A stretch of 64,000 nucleotides of DNA. It comes from Enterobacter vonholyi (GTDB lineage: Bacteria > Pseudomonadota > Gammaproteobacteria > Enterobacterales > Enterobacteriaceae). The position numbers and the translations under genes were made by a program. The notes beneath the pieces are model-generated. The model was not told where the DNA came from and ran no database searches. It saw only the letters and a list, made by a program, of their open reading frames with translations. The stretch lies in contig NZ_VTUC01000002.1 in the NCBI RefSeq assembly GCF_008364555.1, positions 339,847 through 403,846 on the forward strand, read 5' to 3'. Below are positions 32,752 through 43,461 of the stretch, in pieces (the stretch's first letter is position 1; each line of letters opens with the position of its first letter).

Positions 32752-34002
32752 ATGGCCTTTTCTCAAGCGGTCAGCGGCCTGAATGCTGCGGCCACCAACC
32801 TGGACGTCATTGGCAACAACATCGCCAACTCCGCGACCTATGGTTTTAAATCCGGTTCTGCTTCTTTTGCAGACATGTTTGCCGGTTCCAAAGTGGGTCT
32901 GGGCGTAAAAGTTGCAGGCATCACTCAGGACTTTAGCGACGGCACCACCACCAACACCGGCCGTGGCCTGGACGTTGCCATCAGCCAGAACGGGTTCTTC
33001 CGTATGGTCGATTCTAACGGTTCTGTGTTCTACAGCCGTAACGGCCAGTTCAAACTGGATGAAAACCGTACGCTGGTTAACATGCAGGGCATGCAGCTGA
33101 CGGGCTACCCGGCAGCAGGAACGCCTCCAACCGTTCAGACCGGTGCGAATCCTCAGGCGATTACTATCCCGAATACCCTGATGGCGGCGAAATCAACCAC
33201 CACCGCCACGCAGCAGATCAACCTGAACTCAACCGATCCTGTTCAAACCGCCCCCTTCGATGCGACCAACCCGGATACCTATAACAAAAAAGGTACCGTG
33301 ACCGTATTCGACAGCCAGGGTAACGCCCATAACATGTACGTCTACTACGTTAAGACGGCCAACAATAAATGGGATCTTTACACTCAGGACGGCAGCGTTG
33401 CGGGTTCTGCTGCGACGAAAGCGGCGCAGATGAACTTTGATGCGAACGGTAACCTGGCGGGTGTCTATAACTACGACGCAGCGGGCGTGCTGAGCGCAGC
33501 GCCAAACGCCACGCCGGCCATTAACATCACCACGGGTTCTGTCAGCGGTGCGACGGCGGCGACCTTCTCCCTGAGTTTCCAGAACTCCATGCAGCAGAAC
33601 ACCGGTGCAAACAGCGTGGTGGCAACCAATCAGAACGGCTACAAGCCTGGCGACCTGGTGAGCTACCAGATCAACGACGATGGCACCGTGGTGGGAAGCT
33701 ACTCTAACGAACAGTCTCAGGTTCTGGGTCAGATCGTGCTGGCAAACTTCGCCAACAACGAAGGCCTGAAGTCTGAAGGCGACAACGTCTGGTCTGCCAC
33801 ACAGTCTTCCGGCGTGGCGCTGCTGGGCACCGCAGGCACCGGTAACTTCGGCAAGCTGACCAACGGCGCGCTGGAAGCCTCCAACGTGGATATGAGTAAA
33901 GAACTGGTGAACATGATCGTCGCGCAGCGTAACTATCAGTCGAACGCGCAGACCATCAAAACCCAGGACCAGATCCTCAACACGCTGGTTAACCTGCGTT
34001 AA
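32752..34002 (+). CDS. flgE: flagellar hook protein FlgE
   Basis: A 416-residue hook subunit. The N-terminal LDVIGNNIANSATYGFKSG and C-terminal VDMSKELVNMIVAQRNYQSNA helices form the D0 core; the middle holds the surface domains. E. coli FlgE is about 402 residues, so roughly 14 extra residues lie in the variable middle region. A CAGGAG site precedes the ATG. Confidence 0.97.
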   Translation: MAFSQAVSGLNAAATNLDVIGNNIANSATYGFKSGSASFADMFAGSKVGLGVKVAGITQDFSDGTTTNTGRGLDVAISQNGFFRMVDSNGSVFYSRNGQFKLDENRTLVNMQGMQLTGYPAAGTPPTVQTGANPQAITIPNTLMAAKSTTTATQQINLNSTDPVQTAPFDATNPDTYNKKGTVTVFDSQGNAHNMYVYYVKTANNKWDLYTQDGSVAGSAATKAAQMNFDANGNLAGVYNYDAAGVLSAAPNATPAINITTGSVSGATAATFSLSFQNSMQQNTGANSVVATNQNGYKPGDLVSYQINDDGTVVGSYSNEQSQVLGQIVLANFANNEGLKSEGDNVWSATQSSGVALLGTAGTGNFGKLTNGALEASNVDMSKELVNMIVAQRNYQSNAQTIKTQDQILNTLVNLR

Positions 34003-34022
34003 GCGGCTAACAGGAAAGCGCA

Positions 34023-35572
<1,550 letters not shown>

Positions 35573-35629
35573 GGTGTAGCCCGGTGCGGTAAACGCCGCG
35601 CCGGCTCCCTGTTTTCGAAGATGAAGGCA

Positions 35630-36328
35630 ATGCAAAAAAACGCGGCGTTTCGTTATCCGATACTGACTGTTCTGGCTGTCACCCTTAGCGGGTGTGCTTT
35701 GATCCCGTCTAAACCATTGGTCCAGGGTGCGACGACTGCCCAACCCGTTCCTGGCCCCGCGCCAGTGGTAAACGGCTCCATTTTCCAGACCGCGCAGCCG
35801 ATTAATTACGGCTATCAGCCGCTGTTTGAAGATCGCCGCCCGCGTAACGTCGGCGATACATTGACCATTGTGCTGCAGGAAAACGTCAGCGCGAGCAAGA
35901 GCTCGTCGGCGAACGCCAGCCGCGATGGCAAAACCAATTTTGGCTTCGATACCGTGCCACGCTATCTGCAGGGCCTGTTCGGCAATGCCCGTGCGGATGT
36001 TGAGGCCTCCGGCGGCAACACCTTTAACGGTAAAGGCGGTGCCAACGCCAGCAACACCTTCAGCGGCACGCTGACGGTCACGGTTGACCAGGTACTGGTT
36101 AACGGCAACCTACACGTTGTGGGTGAAAAACAGATCGCCATCAACCAGGGCACTGAATTCATTCGCTTCTCGGGCGTGGTTAACCCTCGCACCATCAGCG
36201 GCACCAACACCGTTCCATCTACCCAGGTGGCGGATGCGCGCATTGAGTACGTCGGGAACGGCTATATCAATGAAGCGCAAAATATGGGTTGGCTGCAGCG
36301 CTTCTTCCTTAATTTATCGCCAATGTAA
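35630..36328 (+). CDS. flgH: flagellar L-ring lipoprotein FlgH
   Basis: A 232-residue outer-membrane lipoprotein that forms the L ring. The lipobox is VTLSGC (Cys22), and the mature part ([38 protein letters not shown]) is almost identical to E. coli. MQKNAA at 35630 is taken as the start because it matches homologues; an ATG three codons earlier has no ribosome-binding site of its own. Confidence 0.97.
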   Translation: MQKNAAFRYPILTVLAVTLSGCALIPSKPLVQGATTAQPVPGPAPVVNGSIFQTAQPINYGYQPLFEDRRPRNVGDTLTIVLQENVSASKSSSANASRDGKTNFGFDTVPRYLQGLFGNARADVEASGGNTFNGKGGANASNTFSGTLTVTVDQVLVNGNLHVVGEKQIAINQGTEFIRFSGVVNPRTISGTNTVPSTQVADARIEYVGNGYINEAQNMGWLQRFFLNLSPM

Positions 36329-36340
36329 GCGAGGTGACCC

Positions 36341-37438
36341 ATGTTTAAATCGATCTTCGCCGTGGCGCTCGCGCTGGTGGCAACATTTGCCCAGGCTGAC
36401 CGTATTCGCGACCTCACCAGCGTTCAGGGAGTACGTGAAAACTCCCTGATTGGCTATGGCCTGGTGGTTGGCCTGGATGGTACCGGTGACCAGACCACCC
36501 AGACGCCGTTCACTACCCAAAGTCTGAACAACATGCTTTCCCAGCTCGGCATTACCGTGCCGGCGGGAACTAACATGCAGCTGAAAAACGTGGCCGCGGT
36601 AATGGTCACCGCGTCCTACCCGGCGTTTGCTCGTCAGGGGCAGACCATTGACGTGGTGGTCTCCTCAATGGGTAACGCCAAAAGCCTGCGCGGCGGTACG
36701 CTGCTGATGACCCCGCTGAAAGGCGTCGACAGCCAGGTCTATGCACTGGCGCAGGGGAACATTCTGGTTGGCGGTGCGGGCGCTTCCGCAGGCGGAAGCA
36801 GCGTGCAGGTGAACCAGCTTAACGGTGGACGTATCACCAACGGGGCGATCATTGAGCGTGAACTGCCGACCCAGTTTGGCGCGGGCAACACCATCAACCT
36901 GCAGCTCAATAATGAAGACTTCACCATGGCGCAGCAAATTGCCGATACCATCAACCGCAGCCGCGGCTACGGTAATGCAACGGCACTCGATGCGCGCACC
37001 GTGCAGATCCGTACCTCTACCGGCAGCAGCAACCAGGTGCGCATGCTGGCAGATATCCAGAATATGGAAGTGAACGTTCCGGTTCAGGATGCCAAGGTGA
37101 TCATCAACTCCCGTACCGGCTCGGTGGTCATGAACCGGGAAGTGTCGCTGGACAGCTGTGCCGTAGCGCAGGGCAACCTCTCCGTAACGGTAAACCGCTC
37201 CGCGAACGTTAGCCAGCCGAATACGCCATTTGGTGGCGGTCAGACGGTGGTGACGCCGCAAACGCAGATTGATATGCGTCAGAGCGGCGGGTCGCTGCAG
37301 AGCGTTCGCTCCAGCGCCAACCTGAACAGCGTGGTGCGTGCCCTGAACGCCCTGGGTGCAACGCCGATGGACCTGATGTCCATTCTGCAATCCATGCAAA
37401 GCGCGGGCTGCCTGCGCGCCAAACTGGAAATCATCTAA
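36341..37438 (+). CDS. flgI: flagellar P-ring protein FlgI
   Basis: A 365-residue periplasmic ring protein with a 19-residue signal peptide (TFAQA cleavage). The family start [21 protein letters not shown], the two cysteines that form a disulphide (SLDSCAVAQ and SAGCLRA) and the C-terminal helix region are intact. Its stop shares one base with the flgJ start (TAATG). Confidence 0.98.
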   Translation: MFKSIFAVALALVATFAQADRIRDLTSVQGVRENSLIGYGLVVGLDGTGDQTTQTPFTTQSLNNMLSQLGITVPAGTNMQLKNVAAVMVTASYPAFARQGQTIDVVVSSMGNAKSLRGGTLLMTPLKGVDSQVYALAQGNILVGGAGASAGGSSVQVNQLNGGRITNGAIIERELPTQFGAGNTINLQLNNEDFTMAQQIADTINRSRGYGNATALDARTVQIRTSTGSSNQVRMLADIQNMEVNVPVQDAKVIINSRTGSVVMNREVSLDSCAVAQGNLSVTVNRSANVSQPNTPFGGGQTVVTPQTQIDMRQSGGSLQSVRSSANLNSVVRALNALGATPMDLMSILQSMQSAGCLRAKLEII

Positions 37439-38391
37439 TGCTGACCGATAGCAAACTGTTGACCAGTGCAGCCTGGGATGCCCAGTCGCTCAACGAACTG
37501 AAAACCAAAGCAGGAAAAGACCCAGCGGCGAACATCCGCCCGGTCGCCCGCCAGGTGGAAGGGATGTTTGTACAGATGATGCTGAAAAGCATGCGTGAAA
37601 CCCTGCCGAAAGACGGGATGTTCAGCAGTGATTCAACGCGTCTCTACACCAGCATGTATGACCAGCAGATTGCGCAGCAGATGACCGCCGGTAAAGGCCT
37701 CGGTCTGGCTGACATGATTGTCAAACAGACCGAAGCCGCGCAGGGCATTCAGCCTCAGGATCAGACGCAGCAGGTGCCGATGAAGTTCGACCTGGAAACG
37801 GTGACCAGTTATCAGAACCAGGCCCTGACGCAAATGGTGCGTAAAGCGATGCCAAAAGCCACGGGCAGCGGCGATGAGCCGCTCTCCGGTGACAGCAAAG
37901 ACTTCCTGGCGCAGCTTTCTCTGCCTGCGCGTCTTGCCAGCGAACAGAGCGGCGTGCCGCATCATCTGATTCTTGCGCAGGCCGCACTGGAGTCGGGCTG
38001 GGGCCAGCGCCAGATCCGCAAGGAAAACGGCGAGCCGAGCTTCAACATCTTCGGCGTGAAGGCCACCTCCAGCTGGAAGGGGCCAACAACGGAGATCACG
38101 ACCACCGAATACGAGAACGGTGCGGCGGTGAAGGTCAAAGCAAAATTCCGCGTCTACAGCTCTTATCTGGAAGCATTGTCCGACTACGTTGGCCTGCTGA
38201 GCCGAAATCCGCGTTATACCGCCGTTACGCAGGCGGCGACGGCGGAGCAGGGCGCTCAGGCCTTACAAAACGCGGGCTACGCGACTGACCCGAACTATGC
38301 ACGCAAGCTCACCAGCATGATCCAGCAGCTGAAATCCATGGGCGAGAAAGTCAGCAAAGCCTATAGCACAGATATTGAAAATCTGTTCTGA
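37438..38391 (+). CDS. flgJ: rod cap and peptidoglycan hydrolase FlgJ
   Basis: A 317-residue dual protein. The N-terminal half caps the rod (VARQVEGMFVQMMLKSMRET). The C-terminal half (about 151-317) is a GH73 glucosaminidase that opens the wall; the catalytic Glu is Glu185 in AALESGWGQ. Translation is probably coupled to flgI through the TAATG overlap. flgK has its own sigma-28 promoter downstream. Confidence 0.97.
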   Translation: MLTDSKLLTSAAWDAQSLNELKTKAGKDPAANIRPVARQVEGMFVQMMLKSMRETLPKDGMFSSDSTRLYTSMYDQQIAQQMTAGKGLGLADMIVKQTEAAQGIQPQDQTQQVPMKFDLETVTSYQNQALTQMVRKAMPKATGSGDEPLSGDSKDFLAQLSLPARLASEQSGVPHHLILAQAALESGWGQRQIRKENGEPSFNIFGVKATSSWKGPTTEITTTEYENGAAVKVKAKFRVYSSYLEALSDYVGLLSRNPRYTAVTQAATAEQGAQALQNAGYATDPNYARKLTSMIQQLKSMGEKVSKAYSTDIENLF

Positions 38392-38397
38392 AAGTTC

Positions 38398-38424
38398 TCA
38401 AGTCCCGGTGGAGGTTGCCGATAA
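38398..38424 (+). promoter_or_regulatory. sigma-28 promoter of flgKL
   Basis: TCAA, 15 bases, then GCCGATAA matches the FliA consensus except for one base in the -35 box (TAAA). It sits just after the flgJ stop and 43 bases before the flgK start. Confidence 0.9.
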
Positions 38425-38466
38425 CCTTCATCAGGACTCGTGTCTGAACGTATAAAAGGAACCCCC

Positions 38467-40107
38467 ATGTCCAGTTTGATTAACAGCGCCATGAGTGGCC
38501 TCAGTGCTGCGCAGTCGGCACTCAATACCGTCAGTAATAATATTTCAAGCTATAACGTGGCAGGTTACACCCGCCAGACCACGGTGCTGGGCGCATCTAA
38601 CAGCACGCTGACCGGCGGTGGCTGGGTGGGTAACGGGGTGTATGTCTCCGGTGTCCAGCGTGAGTATGACGCCTTCATCACCAACCAGCTGCGCGCCGCG
38701 CAGACGCAGAGCAGCGGTCTGACGACGCGCTATCAGCAGATGTCAAAAATCGACGATGTGCTCTCTGATACCACCAACTCGCTCTCCACCACCCTGCAGG
38801 ATTTCTTCAAAAGCCTGCAAACGCTGGTGAGCAACGCGGAAGACCCGGCTGCACGTCAGACGGTGCTGGGTAAAGCGGGTGGTCTGGTCAATCAGTTCAA
38901 AACCAACGATCAGTATTTGCGTGACCAGGATACGCAGGTCAATACCGCCATTGGGACCAGCGTGTCTCAGATCAACAACTATGCCAAACAGATTGCGAAC
39001 CTGAACGATCAGATTTCTCGTCTGACCGGCGTCGGTGCGGGCGCATCGCCTAACGATCTGCTCGACCAGCGCGATCAGCTCGTCAATGAGCTGAACAAAA
39101 TCGTCGGCGTGGAAGTGTCTGTTCAGGATAGCGGTACGTTTAACATCTCTTTCGGCAACGGTTACAGCCTGGTTCAGGGCAGCAAAGCTAACCAGCTGGC
39201 TGCCGTGAAGTCGAGTGCAGATCCGGCTCGTACCACCGTGGCCTATGTCGACGACGTGGCGGGTAATGTCGAGATCCCGGAAAAGATGATTACCACCGGT
39301 TCTTTGGGCGGTTTACTGACCTTCCGCACGGAAGATCTTGATAAAGCTCGTAACACCCTGAACCAGATGGCGCTGGCCTTTGCAGATTCAATGAACACGC
39401 AGCATGAAGCCGGCTTTGATGCGAACGGTGATGCGGGCGGGAAGCTGTTCAACTTCGGCTCTCCGGCGGTCCTGTCCAGCAGCAAGAACGGCGGTTCGGC
39501 GGTTGTTACGGCTTCTGTAGCGGACAGCAAGCAGGTCCAGGCGACAGACTATAAGCTGCAGTTTAACGGCACTGACTGGACGGTTACCCGTACTTCAGAC
39601 AAAACCAGCTTTACGATGAGCCCGGATGCCAGCGGCAATCTGTCGTTTGATGGCCTTAACGTCAACGTAAGCGGTACGGCAAACACCAAAGACAGCTTTA
39701 CCGTGAAGCCTGTTTCCAACGTCATCATGAACATGGAACTCGCGATCAGCGACGAGTCCAAGCTGGCGATGGCATCGGTGCAGAACGGCGGCGAGAGTGA
39801 TAACCGTAACGGCCAAAAACTGCTCGATCTGCAAAACGGCAAAGTGGTGGGGGGAAACAAAACCTTCAACGATGCGTATGCCTCTCTCGTCAGTACCGTC
39901 GGTAGCTCAACGGCGTCACTGAAGGTGAGCAGCCAGACGAAAGCCAACGTGGAAACGCAGTTAATCAAGCAGCAGCAGACCATCTCTGGGGTAAACCTCG
40001 ACGAAGAGTATGGCAATTTGCAGCGTTATCAGCAGTATTACCTGGCTAACGCCCAGGTTCTCCAGACTGCCAGTACGCTCTTCGATGCAATTATCAACAT
40101 TCGTTAA
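38467..40107 (+). CDS. flgK: hook-filament junction protein FlgK (HAP1)
   Basis: A 546-residue junction protein. The N-terminal SAQSALNTVSNNISSYNVAGYTR and C-terminal NLQRYQQYYLANAQVLQTA helices form the D0/D1 core. FlgN chaperones it through the C-terminus. The ATG at 38467 has AGGA upstream and gives the E. coli length; an ATG nine codons earlier lies in the promoter leader. flgL follows after 14 bases. Confidence 0.97.
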   Translation: MSSLINSAMSGLSAAQSALNTVSNNISSYNVAGYTRQTTVLGASNSTLTGGGWVGNGVYVSGVQREYDAFITNQLRAAQTQSSGLTTRYQQMSKIDDVLSDTTNSLSTTLQDFFKSLQTLVSNAEDPAARQTVLGKAGGLVNQFKTNDQYLRDQDTQVNTAIGTSVSQINNYAKQIANLNDQISRLTGVGAGASPNDLLDQRDQLVNELNKIVGVEVSVQDSGTFNISFGNGYSLVQGSKANQLAAVKSSADPARTTVAYVDDVAGNVEIPEKMITTGSLGGLLTFRTEDLDKARNTLNQMALAFADSMNTQHEAGFDANGDAGGKLFNFGSPAVLSSSKNGGSAVVTASVADSKQVQATDYKLQFNGTDWTVTRTSDKTSFTMSPDASGNLSFDGLNVNVSGTANTKDSFTVKPVSNVIMNMELAISDESKLAMASVQNGGESDNRNGQKLLDLQNGKVVGGNKTFNDAYASLVSTVGSSTASLKVSSQTKANVETQLIKQQQTISGVNLDEEYGNLQRYQQYYLANAQVLQTASTLFDAIINIR

Positions 40108-40121
40108 GGTTGAGGTGAACA

Positions 40122-41075
40122 ATGCGTATTAGCACCCAGATGATGTACGAGCAGAACATGCGTGGGATCACCGATTCCCAGAGCAGATGGCTGAGCTACG
40201 GTGAGCAGATGTCCACCGGCAAGCGCGTCAATCGTCCTTCGGACGATCCTATCGCCGCGTCGCAGGCCATCGTTCTGTCACAGTCTCAGTCGCAAAACAG
40301 CCAGTTTGCGCTCGCGCGTACCTTTGCAACGCAGAAGGTCTCGCTGGAAGATAACGTGTTAACCCAGGTCAACACCGCGATCTCGAGCGTGCGCGAGAAG
40401 CTCGTTTATGCGTCGAACGGCACGTTAAGCGATGACGACCGTCTTTCTCTGGCGACCGATATTCAGGGGATCCGCGATCAGCTTATGAACCTGGCCAACA
40501 CGACGGATGGTAATGGTCGCTTTATCTTTGCGGGATACAAAACCGAGAGCGCACCGTTTGATGCCGCGACCGGGGATTATAACGGCGGCGCAGAGGCCAT
40601 CACGCAGCAGGTTGATACGGCGCGAAATATGACCATTAGCCATACCGGCCAGCAAATTTTCGAAAGCATTACCAGTAATGCAGAACAGCTGCCGGGCGGT
40701 GGATATGGCCAGACGAACATGTTCAAAATACTGGATTCTGCCATTGCCTCGCTGAAGACGCCGATTGAAAACGATCCGGCTGCTGCAACGGCGCAAAGCC
40801 AGGTGATTGCCAATGCGCAAATCGGCATCAAAAACTCCCAGAACAATGTCCTGACGGTCGTTGCGGATGTGGGAACCAAGATGAACGAGCTGGAAAAACT
40901 CGATACGCTGGGTGATGACCGCGCGCTGGGTCAGACCAAGCAGATGAGCGACCTGGTTGATGTCGACTGGAACGAAGCGATTTCCTCTTACACCATGCAG
41001 CAGGCGGCCTTGCAGGCGTCTTATAAAGCGTTTAGCGATATGCAGGGCATGTCTCTGTTCCAGCTGAACAAATAA
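40122..41075 (+). CDS. flgL: hook-filament junction protein FlgL (HAP3)
   Basis: A 317-residue flagellin-like junction protein with N-terminal MRISTQMMYEQNMRGITDSQ and the SGKRVNRPSDDPIA-type segment (STGKRVNRPSDDPIAAS). Its C-terminal helix ends SLFQLNK. It joins FlgK to the filament and also takes part in FlgM-linked timing. It is the last flagellar gene here; its 3' region carries a very strong terminator and a likely small RNA. Confidence 0.97.
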   Translation: MRISTQMMYEQNMRGITDSQSRWLSYGEQMSTGKRVNRPSDDPIAASQAIVLSQSQSQNSQFALARTFATQKVSLEDNVLTQVNTAISSVREKLVYASNGTLSDDDRLSLATDIQGIRDQLMNLANTTDGNGRFIFAGYKTESAPFDAATGDYNGGAEAITQQVDTARNMTISHTGQQIFESITSNAEQLPGGGYGQTNMFKILDSAIASLKTPIENDPAAATAQSQVIANAQIGIKNSQNNVLTVVADVGTKMNELEKLDTLGDDRALGQTKQMSDLVDVDWNEAISSYTMQQAALQASYKAFSDMQGMSLFQLNK

Positions 41076-41152
41076 CATCTTGACCTCTTGGAACATGTCT
41101 TGAAACTGGGCATGTTTTACTGCCCAATCCGCCTGGATTGGGCATTTTTTTT
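41076..41152 (+). ncRNA. putative FlgO-type small RNA from the flgL 3' region
   Basis: The 77 bases after the flgL stop have no frame and end in a perfect 10-bp hairpin TGCCCAATCC / GGATTGGGCA with eight T, a typical Hfq-binding 3' end. A second small repeat (GGAACATGTCTTGAAACTGG, then GCATGTTTTAC) precedes it. E. coli makes the Hfq-dependent sRNA FlgO from the same place. Processing here is inferred from position and shape only. Confidence 0.5.
41121..41152 (+). terminator. terminator of flgKL
   Basis: A perfect 10-bp stem with a GCCT loop is followed by T8. The T run includes the stop codon of the convergent MFS gene. Confidence 0.95.
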
Positions 41153-42365
41153 ATGCAACTTCTGCTGATGCGGAGGCGACACGCGCGCTTTCAATCAGAC
41201 GAATTGCCAGTGCAATGACGCCACAGACCGTCGCCAGCGCGACCACACCCGTCCAGCCAGCCAGCGAGTAGATATTGCTGCCTAACGCGGAACCCAGCGC
41301 CATCCCGATAAAGACCACCGTAAAGAGCAGGGCGTTGAGACGACCCCGAGCCTGTGGTTCAAGGCTGTATACCAGATTCTGGTGAGCGACCAGGCTTGAC
41401 TGCAGACCCAGGTCGAACCCGACGGCAGAGATGGCGATCAGAATCAGCTGTCCATGAACGCCCAGCGCGGGCATCAGGAACATCAGGGCAAATGAGACGG
41501 TCACAAGAACGGCACCAAGCTGCGTGACTTTTCCTGCGCCCAGTTTATCCGCCAGACCCCCTGCCAGCGGGGCAGCTAACGCACCGGCGGCACCTGCAAT
41601 ACCAAAACCACCCGCTACGGCACTGCCCAGGTGATAGTGCTCAAGCAGCATGACCGCAAGCGTAGACCAGAAGGCGCTAAAGGCAATCGACAGAAAGCCC
41701 TGAGCCAGCGCCGCACGGCGCAGCGCCGGATAGCGACGCCACAGGTGTTCCATTGAGCGCATCAGCGCGGGGTAGCTCAGCGTGGAGTGAATGGCAAAAC
41801 GGGGAAGCACAAACCACATCATCACCCCGATGAACGCAATGCTCGCCGCAGCCAGCTGGTACATGACGCGCCAGCCAAACGCTTCACCCACCACGCCGCT
41901 CACGGTTCTTGATAATAAGATACCCATCAGCAGCCCGGTCATTACCGTGCCCACGGTTTTCCCCTGTTTACCTTCCGGCGCAAGGATGGCCGCGGCAGGG
42001 ACGATATCCTGTGCCATGGTGGCGGCCATGCCGATGAGCAGGCTTGCCAGCAGCAGAGAGTGGATCTGCCCGGTCAGGCTACAGCTGAGAAGAAACAGCG
42101 CCAGCGCCGCACTCTTTATCAGGATTAACGTCCTGCGGTCGTGGCGATCGCCGAGCGGAAGCAGGAACAGGATCCCCAGGGCATATCCCGCCTGGGTGAG
42201 CGTCGGGACCATGCCCATTCCTTCGATACTCAGATGAAGGTCTGCGCCCATCAGCGGCAGCAGAGGCTGGGCATAATAGATTGATGCCACGCTGAAACCT
42301 GCACCGATCGCCAGCATTAAAATCACCCAGCGGCTCACGGCATGGGCGGCGGTTGTTGTGTTCAT
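41151..42365 (-). CDS. MFS efflux-type transporter (accessory)
   Basis: A 404-residue, 12-segment major facilitator of the DHA1 type. The motif A loop is LPLGDRHDRRTLIL, and GWRVMYQLAAASI follows at mid-protein. The substrate cannot be told from sequence. It has GAGGAAC before the ATG and is divergent from a LysR regulator that probably controls it. The pair lies between flgL and rne, which are adjacent in E. coli. Its stop codon is inside the flgL terminator T run, so the insertion is tightly packed. Confidence 0.88.
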   Translation of the reverse strand: MNTTTAAHAVSRWVILMLAIGAGFSVASIYYAQPLLPLMGADLHLSIEGMGMVPTLTQAGYALGILFLLPLGDRHDRRTLILIKSAALALFLLSCSLTGQIHSLLLASLLIGMAATMAQDIVPAAAILAPEGKQGKTVGTVMTGLLMGILLSRTVSGVVGEAFGWRVMYQLAAASIAFIGVMMWFVLPRFAIHSTLSYPALMRSMEHLWRRYPALRRAALAQGFLSIAFSAFWSTLAVMLLEHYHLGSAVAGGFGIAGAAGALAAPLAGGLADKLGAGKVTQLGAVLVTVSFALMFLMPALGVHGQLILIAISAVGFDLGLQSSLVAHQNLVYSLEPQARGRLNALLFTVVFIGMALGSALGSNIYSLAGWTGVVALATVCGVIALAIRLIESARVASASAEVA

Positions 42366-42443
42366 AAGAAGTTCCTCATTCGTCGTGTGAGGCTATTTTT
42401 TATCAGTACGCCTTGCGACGGTAGCGGGCCCGGTGGTAAAACG

Positions 42444-42464
42444 CTTATACGTTGAACGTATAAG
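42444..42464. promoter_or_regulatory. perfect 21-bp palindrome, candidate LysR-type operator
   Basis: CTTATACGTT, a central G, then AACGTATAAG is a perfect inverted repeat that contains the T-N11-A core of LysR-type boxes (T at 42448, A at 42460). It lies in the divergent gap, 10 bases before the LysR ATG, where binding should block that gene's transcription. Confidence 0.75.
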
Positions 42465-42474
42465 TGAAAAGGCG

Positions 42475-43413
42475 ATGAAAAGAGCTGAGCGTATAGACAG
42501 GGTGGAGCTAATGCGGACGTTTGTTCGCATCGTGGAGGCGGGTTCCCTCTCTGCGGCGGCACGGCAGCTGGCCACCACCCAGGCCACTGTGAGCAGACGG
42601 TTACAGTCGCTTGAGACCATGCTGGGCGTACGCCTGATATTGCGCACCACCCACACGACGCGGCTGACGGATGACGGCGAGCGCTGCTATCAGCACGCCC
42701 GTCGGGTGATTGACAGCTGGCTGGCGCTGGAAGATGAGGTGGGGCAGACAGAAGATGAGCCGGTAGGCGTGCTGCGGGTGCGCGCTCCCCACGCGTTTGG
42801 TCAGGATCAGCTTCTTAAACCCGTAACCGAATTTTTGCAACGCTATCCGCAGCTTTCGATTGAGTGGATGCTCAACGACAGGTCGGCGGATTTCCTCGGC
42901 GACAATCTTGACTGCGCTATTCGGGTAGGCGTGGAGGTCGATCCGGCGACAGTATCCGTGCTGCTGGCGGAAGTACCGCGCTCGGTGGTGGCTTCACCGG
43001 CACTGCTGGCCCGTTTTCCAGCGGTTACCACGCCGGAGGATTTGCAGCAGTTTCCCTGGATAGCCATCAGCTCTTTCTACCAGCGTCATGTGGAGCTTTT
43101 TCACGATACTTCGCCCGCCACCGCGCGGATTGCTATTACGCCACGGCTAAGTACCGACAGCCTTTATGTCGCACGTAACACTGCACTCACCGGGCTTGGC
43201 GTGGCGGTGGTTTCCAGCTGGACGGTACAGAACGATATTCAGGACGGACGGCTGGTGCATTTGCTGCCGGAGTGGCAGCCAGCGGCGCTACCGGTGCATC
43301 TGGTTTATCCCTGGTCCCGTTATTATCCGGCACGCTTGCGGCGTTTTCTGGAGTTGATGCGGCAGGTCATGCCGGAGGTGACCGGGATGAGGAAGCCCGT
43401 GCAGCAGCCATAA
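42475..43413 (+). CDS. LysR-family transcriptional regulator (accessory)
   Basis: A 312-residue LTTR. The N-terminal helix-turn-helix is LMRTFVRIVEAGSLSAAARQ, then TQATVSRRLQSLE. The C-terminal effector domain belongs to the CrgA-like subgroup (LRVRAPHAFGQDQL, GDNLDCAIRVG, GLGVAVVSSW). The start is uncertain: MKRAERIDRVEL at 42475 fits most relatives, MRTF at 42511 has GGAG three bases upstream, and a GTG at 42433 would run through the operator. It is probably the regulator of the divergent MFS gene. Confidence 0.85.
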   Translation: MKRAERIDRVELMRTFVRIVEAGSLSAAARQLATTQATVSRRLQSLETMLGVRLILRTTHTTRLTDDGERCYQHARRVIDSWLALEDEVGQTEDEPVGVLRVRAPHAFGQDQLLKPVTEFLQRYPQLSIEWMLNDRSADFLGDNLDCAIRVGVEVDPATVSVLLAEVPRSVVASPALLARFPAVTTPEDLQQFPWIAISSFYQRHVELFHDTSPATARIAITPRLSTDSLYVARNTALTGLGVAVVSSWTVQNDIQDGRLVHLLPEWQPAALPVHLVYPWSRYYPARLRRFLELMRQVMPEVTGMRKPVQQP

Positions 43414-43440
43414 AAAAAGCCGACCTTAAGGTCGGCTTTT
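43414..43440. terminator. bidirectional terminator between LysR gene and rne
   Basis: A stem AAAAAGCCGACC / GGTCGGCTTTTT with a TTAA loop has A and T runs on the two sides. It lies directly after the LysR-gene stop and 21 bases from the rne stop. Confidence 0.93.
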
Positions 43441-43461
43441 TACTTTCAGCGTCGTTTGTCG

